A stretch of 28,534 nucleotides of DNA from an uncultured Oscillospiraceae bacterium (GTDB lineage Bacteria; Bacillota; Clostridia; UBA1212; SIG427), in NCBI GenBank assembly GCA_902465325.1, contig CABQMV010000008.1:1-28534 (forward strand), given 5' to 3'. The notes beneath the pieces were generated by a model. It did not search any database. It saw nothing but the letters and a program-made list of their open reading frames with translations, and was not told the origin of the DNA. Both the position numbers and the translations under genes were made by a program. Of this stretch, positions 5,573 through 14,170 are shown piece after piece (the first letter of the stretch is position 1; each line of letters starts with the position of its first letter).

Positions 5573-7897
5573 ATGTTTTGTTCAAATTGCGGAAAAAATT
5601 TGCCGGACGGCGCAAAATTCTGCGGTGCGTGCGGAGCGCCGGTAAAAACAGCGGAGGAGGCGGCGCGGCAGCCGGCAGCAGTAACGTCCGAGCCGGAGAA
5701 TCATCCAATGCCTGAGCAGGCTCCAATTCCGGAGCCACAGAAATTCAATGTGCAAATTAGCGGCACTGCGGCTTCGGTTCAAAAGAAATCAAAAAAGGGG
5801 CTTGCTGTCGGCCTTTCAGTCGGCGGCGTATTAATCGTGGTCATTTTTGCCGTAGCGCTGATTTTTGTGTTCGGCCTTAAAAGCGGCTCCAAAGGCGGCA
5901 GCTTTGTTTCAATCGTTAATGAGGTCGTTTACGATGACGAATATACTTACTATTTAAGTGAAGACGACAGGGGAAATACAGCACGTATTATGCGGGTAGG
6001 CAATGATCAGGACGCGGAGCCGGAGGTTCTCTATGAAGTTGACCAGATAAGAGGCGACGGATGGGGAATGTACCCACTTGGGTGGCTGTTCCTCTGGGAC
6101 GATAAGATCTGTTTTTTGGAGATAACGGATGCCTCTGACGACGGCGACGACGAATACGACTTTTACTGGATAAGCAAGGACGGCAAGGACCACGGCACCC
6201 TTGTTAGCTATGAGCAGATGAGCGAGGTAATGGATTATGAACGGTTCGGCCTGAGAAATATCTATCAATACGGAGATGATCTGATTTTCAGCAACGGGCA
6301 GGTCCTAAAGTGGCTGGATCTTAAAACCGGAGAGTTCCGTGAGCGGGACGATGTTATTAACGCCGATAAGCCCATTCATTTTGTTGCCTATGATAAAGGG
6401 TATTATTACTATTTTGCCTTTGACGTTAAAAACGAAGCTGCCGGAGGGACTCTGTATCGTAAAAAAGAAGGCTCCGAGGCGGAAAAAATATGTGTTATGC
6501 CGGAGCTGAAATACACCTCAGAGTCGGATCATGACACTCTCTCCACCTGTGTTCCAAATGGGGACTATATTTATTTTGCGGATGAGACCACTATTTTCCG
6601 CATCCATATGGAAAATGGCGATGTGGAGGACCTTGCCTCTTATGAGGAAGCCGAGAACAGATTCGCCATAAGTGATGCTGGGCTTTACTATTTTAAAAAT
6701 ATGTCCCTTCGTCTTATTGATCTTGAAACTCTTGATGAGACCGTTTTCGATTTGCCGGAGGACGTAGAGAGTCTCCCACATCTTATTTACGCGGGACCGG
6801 ACGGCGGCTGCTGGCTTAAGCGGTGGGAAGAGAATTTCAGGTATTACCGTTTTATCCCGGATGAGAAAAGCGGCTCCTATACATATTTCGGAAAAAAACA
6901 GAACGAAACGAAAGGATCGGATCAGACTGCTCACGCGGAAGGTCCGGTCTCTTCCGATATTACCCCCTTATACGCAGATGTGGTGAAAAAGCTCATTGAG
7001 GAATACGGCTCCATATCATTCGGAGGGGGAGATTCCTATGAATGTTACGTAAACGGCGTGTTTAAAATTGATATGCTGGATTTTAACAGGGACGGCACGG
7101 ATGAGCTGGCGGTGCTCTATAGCCGTGAGGGAGAAGGCATTTTTCCCTATGTTGATGTATGGACGGTTAAGGACGGCGTAGCTGTACAGCTTTTCTGTGC
7201 AAAGCCTAAAAATGAGTCTCATGAGTCCTCCATATCCTTAAGCATATACGAAAATGGCGGATATTATTATGTCCCGATATACGATACGCTGGATGAGAAC
7301 CCTGTGTACGTTCATTTATACGGATTCGATGAGCATGGAACGTTCGGAGAAATTTATCAATACGAAAACAACGATTTCTATTCGAATCAGCTGCCGGATG
7401 GCATGGAATTTACGCCCTATAGCACAACGGAGTTCTATTTTAATTCCCAGCACAGCGGTGCCGATGAATATGAAAGCTACAAAAAAGCTGTGGAGGAAAC
7501 TCTGCTGGAGGATATGCGGAATAAGCTGAATATACTGGGGATCGCCATGCCGGAGGCTCCACCGGAAAATGTATATGCCATCTACGAATATGAGGGCAAT
7601 TGGGAGTGGAAGCAGGAAAGCGGCGATATGACCGCTACGCTGCAATTAGAAGCCACAGACGGCTCCACGCTTTCCGGAACTTTCGGCGTTTACCGGTTAT
7701 TCAGCGAACAGCTTACCATTACAATGACCTCCGCCAATACAGGAACGGTAACCTCCGAAACCGTCCATTGGGACGGCACCGCTGAGTTCGGAGCGGATCA
7801 TATTCTCATAAATTTTGAGGACGTATCCGTTCTTGGGGCTCCGTCCATATCCGCCGGGTTCGGTACTACGGAATTTCGTTTCACACCTGCGAGTTAG
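5573..7897 (+). CDS. Zinc-ribbon membrane protein with large outer domains
   Basis: A 774-residue protein. Domain order: double-CxxC ribbon (C3, C6, C17, C20), Pro-rich linker, KKSKK, one membrane helix (about 76-102), a beta-rich region of repeated Tyr/Asp-rich strands (about 105-465) that resembles the DUF5050-type propeller-like domains, a domain with DFNRDGTDEL at 503-512 (calcium-loop-like), and a lipocalin-like beta domain at about 665-774. Everything after the helix should be outside the cell. AAGGAG 8 bases before 5573 and alignment with its upstream paralogue fix the start, since an in-frame ATG at 5504 directly after the previous stop lacks a site. The first 100 residues are highly similar to the product of the gene at 4625, while the outer parts differ. 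Confidence 0.85.
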   Translation: MFCSNCGKNLPDGAKFCGACGAPVKTAEEAARQPAAVTSEPENHPMPEQAPIPEPQKFNVQISGTAASVQKKSKKGLAVGLSVGGVLIVVIFAVALIFVFGLKSGSKGGSFVSIVNEVVYDDEYTYYLSEDDRGNTARIMRVGNDQDAEPEVLYEVDQIRGDGWGMYPLGWLFLWDDKICFLEITDASDDGDDEYDFYWISKDGKDHGTLVSYEQMSEVMDYERFGLRNIYQYGDDLIFSNGQVLKWLDLKTGEFRERDDVINADKPIHFVAYDKGYYYYFAFDVKNEAAGGTLYRKKEGSEAEKICVMPELKYTSESDHDTLSTCVPNGDYIYFADETTIFRIHMENGDVEDLASYEEAENRFAISDAGLYYFKNMSLRLIDLETLDETVFDLPEDVESLPHLIYAGPDGGCWLKRWEENFRYYRFIPDEKSGSYTYFGKKQNETKGSDQTAHAEGPVSSDITPLYADVVKKLIEEYGSISFGGGDSYECYVNGVFKIDMLDFNRDGTDELAVLYSREGEGIFPYVDVWTVKDGVAVQLFCAKPKNESHESSISLSIYENGGYYYVPIYDTLDENPVYVHLYGFDEHGTFGEIYQYENNDFYSNQLPDGMEFTPYSTTEFYFNSQHSGADEYESYKKAVEETLLEDMRNKLNILGIAMPEAPPENVYAIYEYEGNWEWKQESGDMTATLQLEATDGSTLSGTFGVYRLFSEQLTITMTSANTGTVTSETVHWDGTAEFGADHILINFEDVSVLGAPSISAGFGTTEFRFTPAS

Positions 7898-7944
7898 CAG
7901 GGAATGCATCCCGTTATGAAAAAGGCGTGAAAAGGAGGGGGCTT

Positions 7945-10900
7945 ATGCAAAAGAAGATTGCAATATTTTTGTCAGTACTTATGATTATGCTTTGTCTGCC
8001 GGTCTCTGCTGTGGCAGAATCGACATCTAATGGAGTTACAATACAGACAGAAAGTTTCAGCGGTTTTGATATTACAATACCAGAATCCATTGCGGAGAAA
8101 TACCGCTGGTCAGACGGCGGCTATGAGGGAGACAATTGGATACACTTTTATAATCGCTCCAAATTTGACGCCGCAGGCGGGAAAAGTAGCTATGAGGAAG
8201 CGGATGAGACGAAAGGATATCTGTTTAGCATCCGTCAGTACTACTATGACGGCGACTACCGCTACGGAATGAGCGATCCCATGTTTTATGAGCTGTTCCA
8301 GACGACCAGAAATGACATTGTGGCCTTTTATAGCCGGGACGACTTGTCGAGGCTCATGATCCTTTCGGTGGAGTATGCAGATTCTGCTCCGGTGTCTGTG
8401 CAAAAAGAGGCCTTGAAAATTGCCGGATATATGACGCCGAATTCCGATGTATACATGGAGGATGTGGACGCGAATCCATGGAATCTCAAATTCGCCAATT
8501 TCCTCTTAAATGGGCGCTTCCGAACCATGGGGCAGGAATATTTTGACGATGTAGAAATGCAGGCCTGCCTTTACAATGTTGGGGGGAGTGACTACCCGGA
8601 GCTGATTATCACCAACGGGGCGGCAGACGGGCAATCCGCCCAGGCATATATCTATACGTTCAGTGAAAACTGGCAGGTTGAATATCTGCGTACAGCTACA
8701 GGAAAAGAACTTAACGCCATGCCCTTGCAGCCTTTTACGGCGATTTGCAGGGGATGGGGAGATTTCCTGGAGGCCTGCGGATATCAAGTTGCGTATTTGG
8801 CAAACGAAGTCAAAGAAGTTAACGCGCCGGGGATTCCGGTCAGTTATGCCGGGGCAACTGTAGATTTTAAAGAGAGCCTGTTTGAGAAATCGGCCTATGA
8901 ATACGATAACGAGTTGGCCAAGCTGGGCGCCATGCTGAACAAGGCTGCGTGCAACGGTGAACAAGAGATCTGCAGCCTCTTTTATCAGATGAAAATAGAA
9001 GATGCAAACATTGAAAACTACAATTACGGCGGTGAGAATGCTTTCAGCATTGCCCACCGCCCGATGATGCTGAACGGAGAAGAAGCAAACCTGATTTTTA
9101 TTGTCGCGCGCGGTTCTCAGGATCCTAGAGAATACGCAGGGGATCGTTTTATGACAGCGAACAGAAGTTTTTTAAATCAGAATGCCTATAACTATGTAGC
9201 GGATTTTGAGGCAAAGATTTTGAATGAAATGCGAGCATATGCGAATGAGCATGAAGATTTGTATGACACAGGAAAACCCCGTGTATTCTTTATCACCGGA
9301 TACAGCCTTGGCGGAGCAGCGGCAAATCTGACTGCGGCTATGGTAAACAATCTCGAATCAGGTAATAGCTGGCTTTCTCAGGATACAGATCCAACTCGGA
9401 TCTTTGCATATACCTATGGCGCTATTGACTCCATTGATGCGAAACGTCCGGTCGCATCCGGATATGAAAATATTCATAATATTTACAACTATTATGACAC
9501 ATTTGGCCCCACTGGTGGGTTGATTTTAACTACCAACGGAAGATCTGGATATGGAAAGTTCGGACATATTGATCGGTTTGCCTATCAATTTTCTCGGTTT
9601 GATAACGCATTAAATGCTGCAAATCATGATATCAGTAATTACCTTACCGCAATCGTGGAAGGGAAAGTGCTCTGCAATTTTGTTCATTCTGAAACAATTG
9701 TCGATTGTCCTGTAGATGTCGAAGTCCTGAAGAACGGAACGGTCGTCGGGCGGATTGTGGATAATCAGGTGGACGAGGATCTGATGGCTGCGAATCCCGA
9801 GGTGGCACTGATGGTCGTGGAGGATTCCAAGCACGTCGGTGTGTTTGACAATCCGGAGGAGTATTCCCTGCGGATCACGGCGACAGATGATGGCGAAATG
9901 TCAGTATCCACAGTATCCTTTGACGATACAGGAGAAAGCTACGGCACTGCGGCATATCTCAATGTAGCCATTGAAAGCGGTCAGGAATTTTCCATGGATC
10001 TGCCTGCACCGGATACGGCAGAAAGCGATCAGCAGATGCCGGAGCTTTTGGTGATGGATGGAGACAGGATCAGTGGAAAGGTTAACGCGGACGGAAGTAT
10101 TTCTCCGGTCATGGGGAAGGTCAATTGGCTTCAGATTGCTCTGCTGGTCGCGATTGTGCTCTTTGGAGCCCTGATTGCATTTCTTGGAGAAAGAAAAATG
10201 AAAGAAACAAAAAAACTGAAATTTCCAATCGCCTCTGTTTTCACAGTGATTCTGATTATTGGCTTGATTAGCAATTTGGGGTATCTGATACACCGCTCCG
10301 AAATGCTCGACAGAATGATTGGATACCGTATGGTGGTGGAGTTTGGCAGCACATTTTCAGTGCCCCATATTCTCTACCAGATTCTGCTGATCGGCAGTAT
10401 GGTGTTGCTGGCGGTTATGCTGTTTATGCGCAGGCGAAACGGATTTCTGACCGGCGCACTGGCGATACAGACGCTTCTTCCCGTCTTTACACTTTTGAGC
10501 TTTCTTATTAACTGCGGCTCCCGAGGTTTTTTCGGTGTGCGTGAATATCGGTTCCATTTTGGGCCGGTGATGTGGGCAATCGGCATCTGCGGCTGCTATG
10601 TGTTGGAAATCCTCTGTTATCTGCTCCTTACCCTCCTAGCGGTCATGCCCTGCGTCAAGGACGGCGAACGCAAGCACGTACTACACAAGCTGTGGTTCCT
10701 ACCCGGTGTTCTCAGCATCTTTATTGCCTTTGCACATGTTGTGGGCAATATCTACTTTATGCGCAGCGACCTGTACTGTCTGTTTAGCCTGTTCCAAATC
10801 CCGATGACCTTCCTTCTGGGCCGGTGGCTGATACATCCGTATAAAAAGGAAAGGCCTGTCTACCAAATGCCTGTTGCGCAGCCCTATGTACAACCGGACT

Positions 10901-11070
10901 ATCAGAACGTTGATTTCCCTGATACTATCCAGAAAGTTTTCTGTACCGGCTGTGGTAAGGAACTCTCACCGAATGAGAATTTTTGCGTTACTTGCGGCAC
11001 AAAGCGCTCGTCTGTGCCTGCGGTTGAAGAGGTTCAAGACAAGACACAAAATACCGATATCAGTTTGTAA
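7945..11070 (+). CDS. Extracellular class-3-type lipase fused to 7 TM and zinc ribbon
   Basis: A 1041-residue protein with a Sec signal sequence (about 1-25, SAVAES cleavage region). The alpha/beta-hydrolase core spans about 370-560: strand IFIVARGSQ (385-392), then nucleophile elbow TGYSLGGAAAN with Ser454, matching Lipase_3 / Mbeg1-like hydrolases. Acid and histidine candidates (YGAIDSID, then FGHIDRF) follow. A beta-rich domain (about 575-720) leads to seven hydrophobic helices (about 728-965), with positive loops alternating so that the C-terminus is cytoplasmic. The tail holds a double-CxxC ribbon at about 998-1023 (CTGCGKEL, FCVTCGTK). AGGAGG at 7933-7938 selects the ATG at 7945 over the GTG at 7927, which lies before it. 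Substrate is unknown; lipid, glycolipid or acyl ester hydrolysis at the outer surface is likely. Confidence 0.88.
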   Translation: MQKKIAIFLSVLMIMLCLPVSAVAESTSNGVTIQTESFSGFDITIPESIAEKYRWSDGGYEGDNWIHFYNRSKFDAAGGKSSYEEADETKGYLFSIRQYYYDGDYRYGMSDPMFYELFQTTRNDIVAFYSRDDLSRLMILSVEYADSAPVSVQKEALKIAGYMTPNSDVYMEDVDANPWNLKFANFLLNGRFRTMGQEYFDDVEMQACLYNVGGSDYPELIITNGAADGQSAQAYIYTFSENWQVEYLRTATGKELNAMPLQPFTAICRGWGDFLEACGYQVAYLANEVKEVNAPGIPVSYAGATVDFKESLFEKSAYEYDNELAKLGAMLNKAACNGEQEICSLFYQMKIEDANIENYNYGGENAFSIAHRPMMLNGEEANLIFIVARGSQDPREYAGDRFMTANRSFLNQNAYNYVADFEAKILNEMRAYANEHEDLYDTGKPRVFFITGYSLGGAAANLTAAMVNNLESGNSWLSQDTDPTRIFAYTYGAIDSIDAKRPVASGYENIHNIYNYYDTFGPTGGLILTTNGRSGYGKFGHIDRFAYQFSRFDNALNAANHDISNYLTAIVEGKVLCNFVHSETIVDCPVDVEVLKNGTVVGRIVDNQVDEDLMAANPEVALMVVEDSKHVGVFDNPEEYSLRITATDDGEMSVSTVSFDDTGESYGTAAYLNVAIESGQEFSMDLPAPDTAESDQQMPELLVMDGDRISGKVNADGSISPVMGKVNWLQIALLVAIVLFGALIAFLGERKMKETKKLKFPIASVFTVILIIGLISNLGYLIHRSEMLDRMIGYRMVVEFGSTFSVPHILYQILLIGSMVLLAVMLFMRRRNGFLTGALAIQTLLPVFTLLSFLINCGSRGFFGVREYRFHFGPVMWAIGICGCYVLEILCYLLLTLLAVMPCVKDGERKHVLHKLWFLPGVLSIFIAFAHVVGNIYFMRSDLYCLFSLFQIPMTFLLGRWLIHPYKKERPVYQMPVAQPYVQPDYQNVDFPDTIQKVFCTGCGKELSPNENFCVTCGTKRSSVPAVEEVQDKTQNTDISL

Positions 11071-11081
11071 GGAGAGAAAAC

Positions 11082-12101
11082 ATGATGAATCATATGACGA
11101 AAAAAGAAATTGCATTCCCGATTGCGGCGGTTTTCAGTACACTCAATGTGCTGGTCTGGCTGATTAGCATAGCCTTTACTTCTACACGAATGGGCGGTAT
11201 GCCGATGCAGCTCATACTCCAAGCAACAGTTTGGCCTATTCTTTCACTCGTTTCGGGTATTCTATTGACGGTCGTGCTGTTTATGCGGAAACGGGGCGTA
11301 CTGCTTTGGGTTCTTCTTGGAATAGAACTAGCGATTGATGTTGTAAGGATTTTGTCCAATCTCTCTATTGTCGGACGCCTGTCTGGCGAGCTACTGCTTT
11401 TTATTGTAGTTTTTCCCATACTTGGAGTGGCAAATGGGGTCTTGTTCCTGCTGTTTGCTGTATTTCAGGACCGGAAAGAAAAGTCCGGCGCAGCAAAATT
11501 ATTCCAAAAAATTTGGTTTATTCCCGGTATAGTTAGCATAGTAGGTGCCTTTGGCGGTATTGTCGGACGCGGCGGTTTTAATCTGATCATTACGATCGTT
11601 TCCAATCTGCTGGTTTTAGCACCGATGGCGTTTCTGTTAGGCTGGTGGCTGACACATCCGTATAAAAAGGAAAGACCTGTCTACCAAATGCCTTATGGGC
11701 AGCCTTACGGACAGCCAGGCTATCAGAGCGTTGGCGCTTTTGATACCACCCAGAAGGTGTTCTGCTCCGGGTGCGGTCAGGAACTCTCACCGGATGAAAA
11801 TTTCTGTAGTGTTTGTGGCAAGCAGCGCACAACGTCAGCACAGAGCGCGCAGCCTGTATTTCAGCAACAGGTAAATCCGCAGATGGGATATGTACAGGAT
11901 GCGCCCTCCGGCGGCATGACGGCACTTGGCTTTTTCTTCCCAATCGTCGGTTTAATTCTCTATTTGGTGTGGAAGGATCAAACGCCACTGAAAGCAAAAT
12001 CGGCGGGTAAAGGCGCGTTGATCGGCTTTATTGTAGGGGTGACGCTGAATGTGATCCTTGCGATTTTCGTGTATGTAATCCCACTCTTAACTTTGTTTTG
12101 A
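11082..12101 (+). CDS. Polytopic membrane protein with internal zinc ribbon
   Basis: A 339-residue protein. Six helices occupy about 13-205, then the tail motif HPYKKERPVYQMP, a double-CxxC ribbon at about 226-251 (CSGCGQEL, FCSVCGKQ), and two more helices (about 283-337). The part from about residue 8 to 251 matches the last 300 residues of the lipase upstream, in helix order, linker and ribbon, so it is that module as a free gene. GGAGAG sits 6 bases before the ATG and the gap to the lipase stop is 11 bases. Positive loops place the ribbon in the cytoplasm. No catalytic residues are evident; a scaffold or partner of the lipase is the simplest guess. Confidence 0.82.
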   Translation: MMNHMTKKEIAFPIAAVFSTLNVLVWLISIAFTSTRMGGMPMQLILQATVWPILSLVSGILLTVVLFMRKRGVLLWVLLGIELAIDVVRILSNLSIVGRLSGELLLFIVVFPILGVANGVLFLLFAVFQDRKEKSGAAKLFQKIWFIPGIVSIVGAFGGIVGRGGFNLIITIVSNLLVLAPMAFLLGWWLTHPYKKERPVYQMPYGQPYGQPGYQSVGAFDTTQKVFCSGCGQELSPDENFCSVCGKQRTTSAQSAQPVFQQQVNPQMGYVQDAPSGGMTALGFFFPIVGLILYLVWKDQTPLKAKSAGKGALIGFIVGVTLNVILAIFVYVIPLLTLF

Positions 12102-12151
12102 TGACAATGGATGACACATATAAATTATTTCAATAATAGGAGGATTTACTT

Positions 12152-13030
12152 ATGAATGACACAAAATACAGTCCCGGTACTTCCGAAACGGAAGATTTGA
12201 TGGACGGCAGCCTTCGCTCTGTGATGAGTTACATGGCTTATCTTGCAAAAAACTGGAAACTGAATCAGCTTCAGTGCGTCTTGGCAATCATATCCGCCGT
12301 CAGCTCTCTTTTTTTGCTGATCAATGTCAATGGCCAGATGTACATCTGGATGTGTGCGCTTGCTGGTCTTTTGCAGCTTTGGATGTGCGTAAAGAAGGTG
12401 AAGATAGAATCTTTTTCCATGGCTTTTACATATTCCTTGTTTAGTGCTGGCAGCCTGATTACTGCAATTCAGCAGATTATCAATTACGGCGGATATTATT
12501 TCTCCGGCTGGCGCGGGGCAGAACGGGTAATTGTTCAGTTGGTATTGTATGCATTGGTTGCCATAGCATGGATTTTGGTATTGAAAAAGGACGAAAATAA
12601 AAATACCCTTCGGCTTGCTTTCTTCGTCATTTCCTGTGTGCTTGGCGCATACGAGGTCATATATGTCATGCTTGCTCTGCGAACAAGTTTTAAGCTTGCC
12701 CTGTACGGTTTGGCATGGATTGGTTTTATTGCCGTATTTGCCATACCGGTTTTCATGCTTTATCGAAAGAATGCCCAACGAAATCAAGCCTTTGTGCAGG
12801 GTGTCAATGGAAGTACAAGTCCCATCAATCCACAGATGCCGTATTATTCGTCCGTGCAGCCGCAGACAAGTACACCGCCGCAGGAGCAGCCTTCCGCCAT
12901 ATCGAAGGCAGCGCAGACTTCGTCTTCTGCCCGGGAAACGGTTTTCTGTACACAGTGCGGCGCTGCTATGGATAGTCATTCCATGTTCTGCACGAAATGC
13001 GGTGCAAGACTGAAAAATGATCCGGTATGA
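12152..13030 (+). CDS. Six-helix membrane protein with C-terminal zinc ribbon
   Basis: A 292-residue protein with about six membrane helices (about 45-65, 69-85, 92-112, 127-148, 155-175, 181-204), a Pro/Gln/Ser-rich linker, and a double-CxxC ribbon in the last 30 residues (FCTQCGAAMDSHSMFCTKCG). Both ends should be cytoplasmic. AGGAGG lies 9 bases before the ATG. A possible weak promoter (TTGATG 12098-12103, 17 nt, TAAATT 12121-12126) could add separate transcription. The helical part is not obviously similar to the preceding gene, so the shared feature is the ribbon. It overlaps an in-frame upstream extension of the lipoprotein gene but not its likely start. Confidence 0.82.
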   Translation: MNDTKYSPGTSETEDLMDGSLRSVMSYMAYLAKNWKLNQLQCVLAIISAVSSLFLLINVNGQMYIWMCALAGLLQLWMCVKKVKIESFSMAFTYSLFSAGSLITAIQQIINYGGYYFSGWRGAERVIVQLVLYALVAIAWILVLKKDENKNTLRLAFFVISCVLGAYEVIYVMLALRTSFKLALYGLAWIGFIAVFAIPVFMLYRKNAQRNQAFVQGVNGSTSPINPQMPYYSSVQPQTSTPPQEQPSAISKAAQTSSSARETVFCTQCGAAMDSHSMFCTKCGARLKNDPV

Positions 13031-13062
13031 TAACCGGACGTATTGATTGTAAGGAGAAAAAA

Positions 13063-13377
13063 ATGAAGAAATTGATGGTTGTTCTGTTAGTACTTTTGTC
13101 ATTCGGACTTACTGCGTGTGGAGAAAGTCATGAAACCGCATTGGAAAGTACGGAAGAAACTGTATATCAAGACCCAGAGGAGGTGTTTGATCCTTCGACA
13201 CTGTATGGCACCTGGACACTTAATATGACCATGTCAGAGGATAATGAGAATAAAACAACACAAATTGTGCTGGAAACTGATCAATTGATCATGATTTCCG
13301 ATGATGGCAGCGAAACGAATTACTACTATGCGATAGACGAAGGATATCTGAGTCTTAATACCGAATTACGAAAATGA
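13063..13377 (+). CDS. Short lipoprotein, probably 3'-truncated
   Basis: A 104-residue lipoprotein: MKKLMVVLLVLLSF signal, lipobox LTAC with Cys19, acidic linker, then the start of a beta-rich domain beginning YGTWTLNMTMS, like small lipocalin-type lipoprotein domains found near such genes. AAGGAG 7 bases before the ATG at 13063 fixes the start. The final codons run into sequence that, in another frame, encodes a recombinase, and the beta domain stops after about 60 residues. I infer that the original 3' end was lost when the mobile element fragment arrived. Confidence 0.7.
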   Translation: MKKLMVVLLVLLSFGLTACGESHETALESTEETVYQDPEEVFDPSTLYGTWTLNMTMSEDNENKTTQIVLETDQLIMISDDGSETNYYYAIDEGYLSLNTELRK

Positions 13378-13673
13378 TTCACCAAAAGGATCTGAGAGAT
13401 GACAACGGCAATCTCTTCGGCTTCGGAACGCACATTTACCGCCACTACTTCGGAGTTAAGCTGACCGAGATGCATCTGGACGATTGGACAATCGCCAAGC
13501 TGCTGGGACACAGCAACGTCCGAAATGTAAAATACTACCGCAGGATGAGCAACCAGCTCCTTGCCGATGAAACCCGAAAAGCAAGAAGAATGTTGTCCGA
13601 GGTAATATTAAATAACTTAGACGGATGGGAGGATGAATATGAGCAAATACGAAAAGATGGTAGCCTGCAATAG
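13374..13673 (+). pseudogene. C-terminal fragment of a Tn554-type tyrosine recombinase
   Basis: The roughly 99 residues hold the last catalytic elements of a tyrosine recombinase: H-x-x-R in THIYRHYFG, LLGHSNV, and the nucleophile in NVKYYRR 8-9 residues after the His. The N-terminal DNA-binding region, first catalytic Arg and Lys are absent; whole enzymes of this type are several hundred residues long. The first codon used here overlaps the lipoprotein stop and is not a real start: coherent coding seems to enter from about 13359, after an in-frame TAA. With the TnpC-like gene it overlaps, it matches the TnpB-TnpC order of Tn554 elements. It cannot catalyse recombination alone. Confidence 0.75.
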
Positions 13674-14001
13674 GCAAAGCAGCTTGAAAAAGATTGATCT
13701 TGCAAAGAAAACCATTTTTGAAATGCTGGAGGACAGTGAAAAAATAACGATTCCAAAGCTGATTGCCAAAACAGGCTTATCAAGAGGATTTTTTTACAAA
13801 AACTCCATTGTGCGAAGCGTATTAGACAAGGCGTTGGAGCAACAGGTAGGAATGACTGATCCCCGAAAAAATATTCTCGATATGGCGATGGACAATGAGA
13901 TTGCCGCCCTGCATGAAAAGATACGCTCTCTGCAGGCTGAGAATGAAAGGCTGAAAAAAGCGCTCAACAAGAAAAATGCGAGTCTGATACGCAGCCTGTA
14001 A
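13639..14001 (+). CDS. TnpC-like protein of Tn554-type element (DUF6262)
   Basis: A 120-residue protein with basic N-terminus MSKYEKMVACNRQ, helical TIFEMLEDSEKITIPKLIAK, then GLSRGFFYKN, a pattern characteristic of the Tn554 TnpC / DUF6262 family, and a C-terminal coiled coil (about 85-113, IAALHEKIRSLQAENERLKK). TnpC orients and stimulates Tn554 transposition but is not catalytic. GGGAGG at 13628-13632 supports ATG 13639. The gene overlaps the recombinase fragment by 35 bp, as in intact elements, so it seems whole while its partners are lost; it is likely an orphan. Confidence 0.75.
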   Translation: MSKYEKMVACNRQSSLKKIDLAKKTIFEMLEDSEKITIPKLIAKTGLSRGFFYKNSIVRSVLDKALEQQVGMTDPRKNILDMAMDNEIAALHEKIRSLQAENERLKKALNKKNASLIRSL

Positions 14002-14043
14002 GATCACAAATACATAGCCCACCATACGATTATGGGAGCAGAG

Positions 14044-14079
14044 AAAAAGCGCAGAGCCATATTGACACTGCGGCTTTTT
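14044..14079 (+). terminator. Terminator after the TnpC-like gene
   Basis: AAAAAGC-GCAG (14044-14054) pairs with CTGC-G-GCTTTTT (14068-14079) with one bulged G and a 13-nt loop, and the 3' arm ends in five Ts. It lies 43 bases after the stop of the TnpC-like gene and probably ends its transcript. The A-rich left arm could let it act in both directions. Confidence 0.6.
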
Positions 14080-14099
14080 CGTTAGAATATATAAGAAAG

Positions 14100-14128
14100 C
14101 GGAACACAAAACACATTTGTGTATTCCG
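14100..14128. repeat. Imperfect hairpin near the presumed transposon end
   Basis: CGGAACACAAA (14100-14110) pairs with TTTGTG-TA-TTCCG (14116-14128), leaving a 5-nt loop and a 2-nt bulge. It lies between the TnpC-like gene and the truncated ABC ATPase, where the right end of the element should be. Whether it marks the end, or is just a second weak terminator, cannot be told. Confidence 0.35.
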
Positions 14129-14170
14129 TTACGGCACGATATAGCAAGGGTTTCCAGAGGTGTACCCAAG

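Noticed and set aside
12146..13102. A 318-codon open frame on the minus strand
   Set aside because: It is antisense to the zinc-ribbon membrane gene with clear motifs and an AGGAGG site; the translation is His/Cys/Gln-rich with no domain.
14117..14170. ATG at 14117 as the true start of the ABC ATPase
   Set aside because: The 18 codons from there do not resemble an ATPase and there is no ribosome binding site; the sequence belongs to the element junction.
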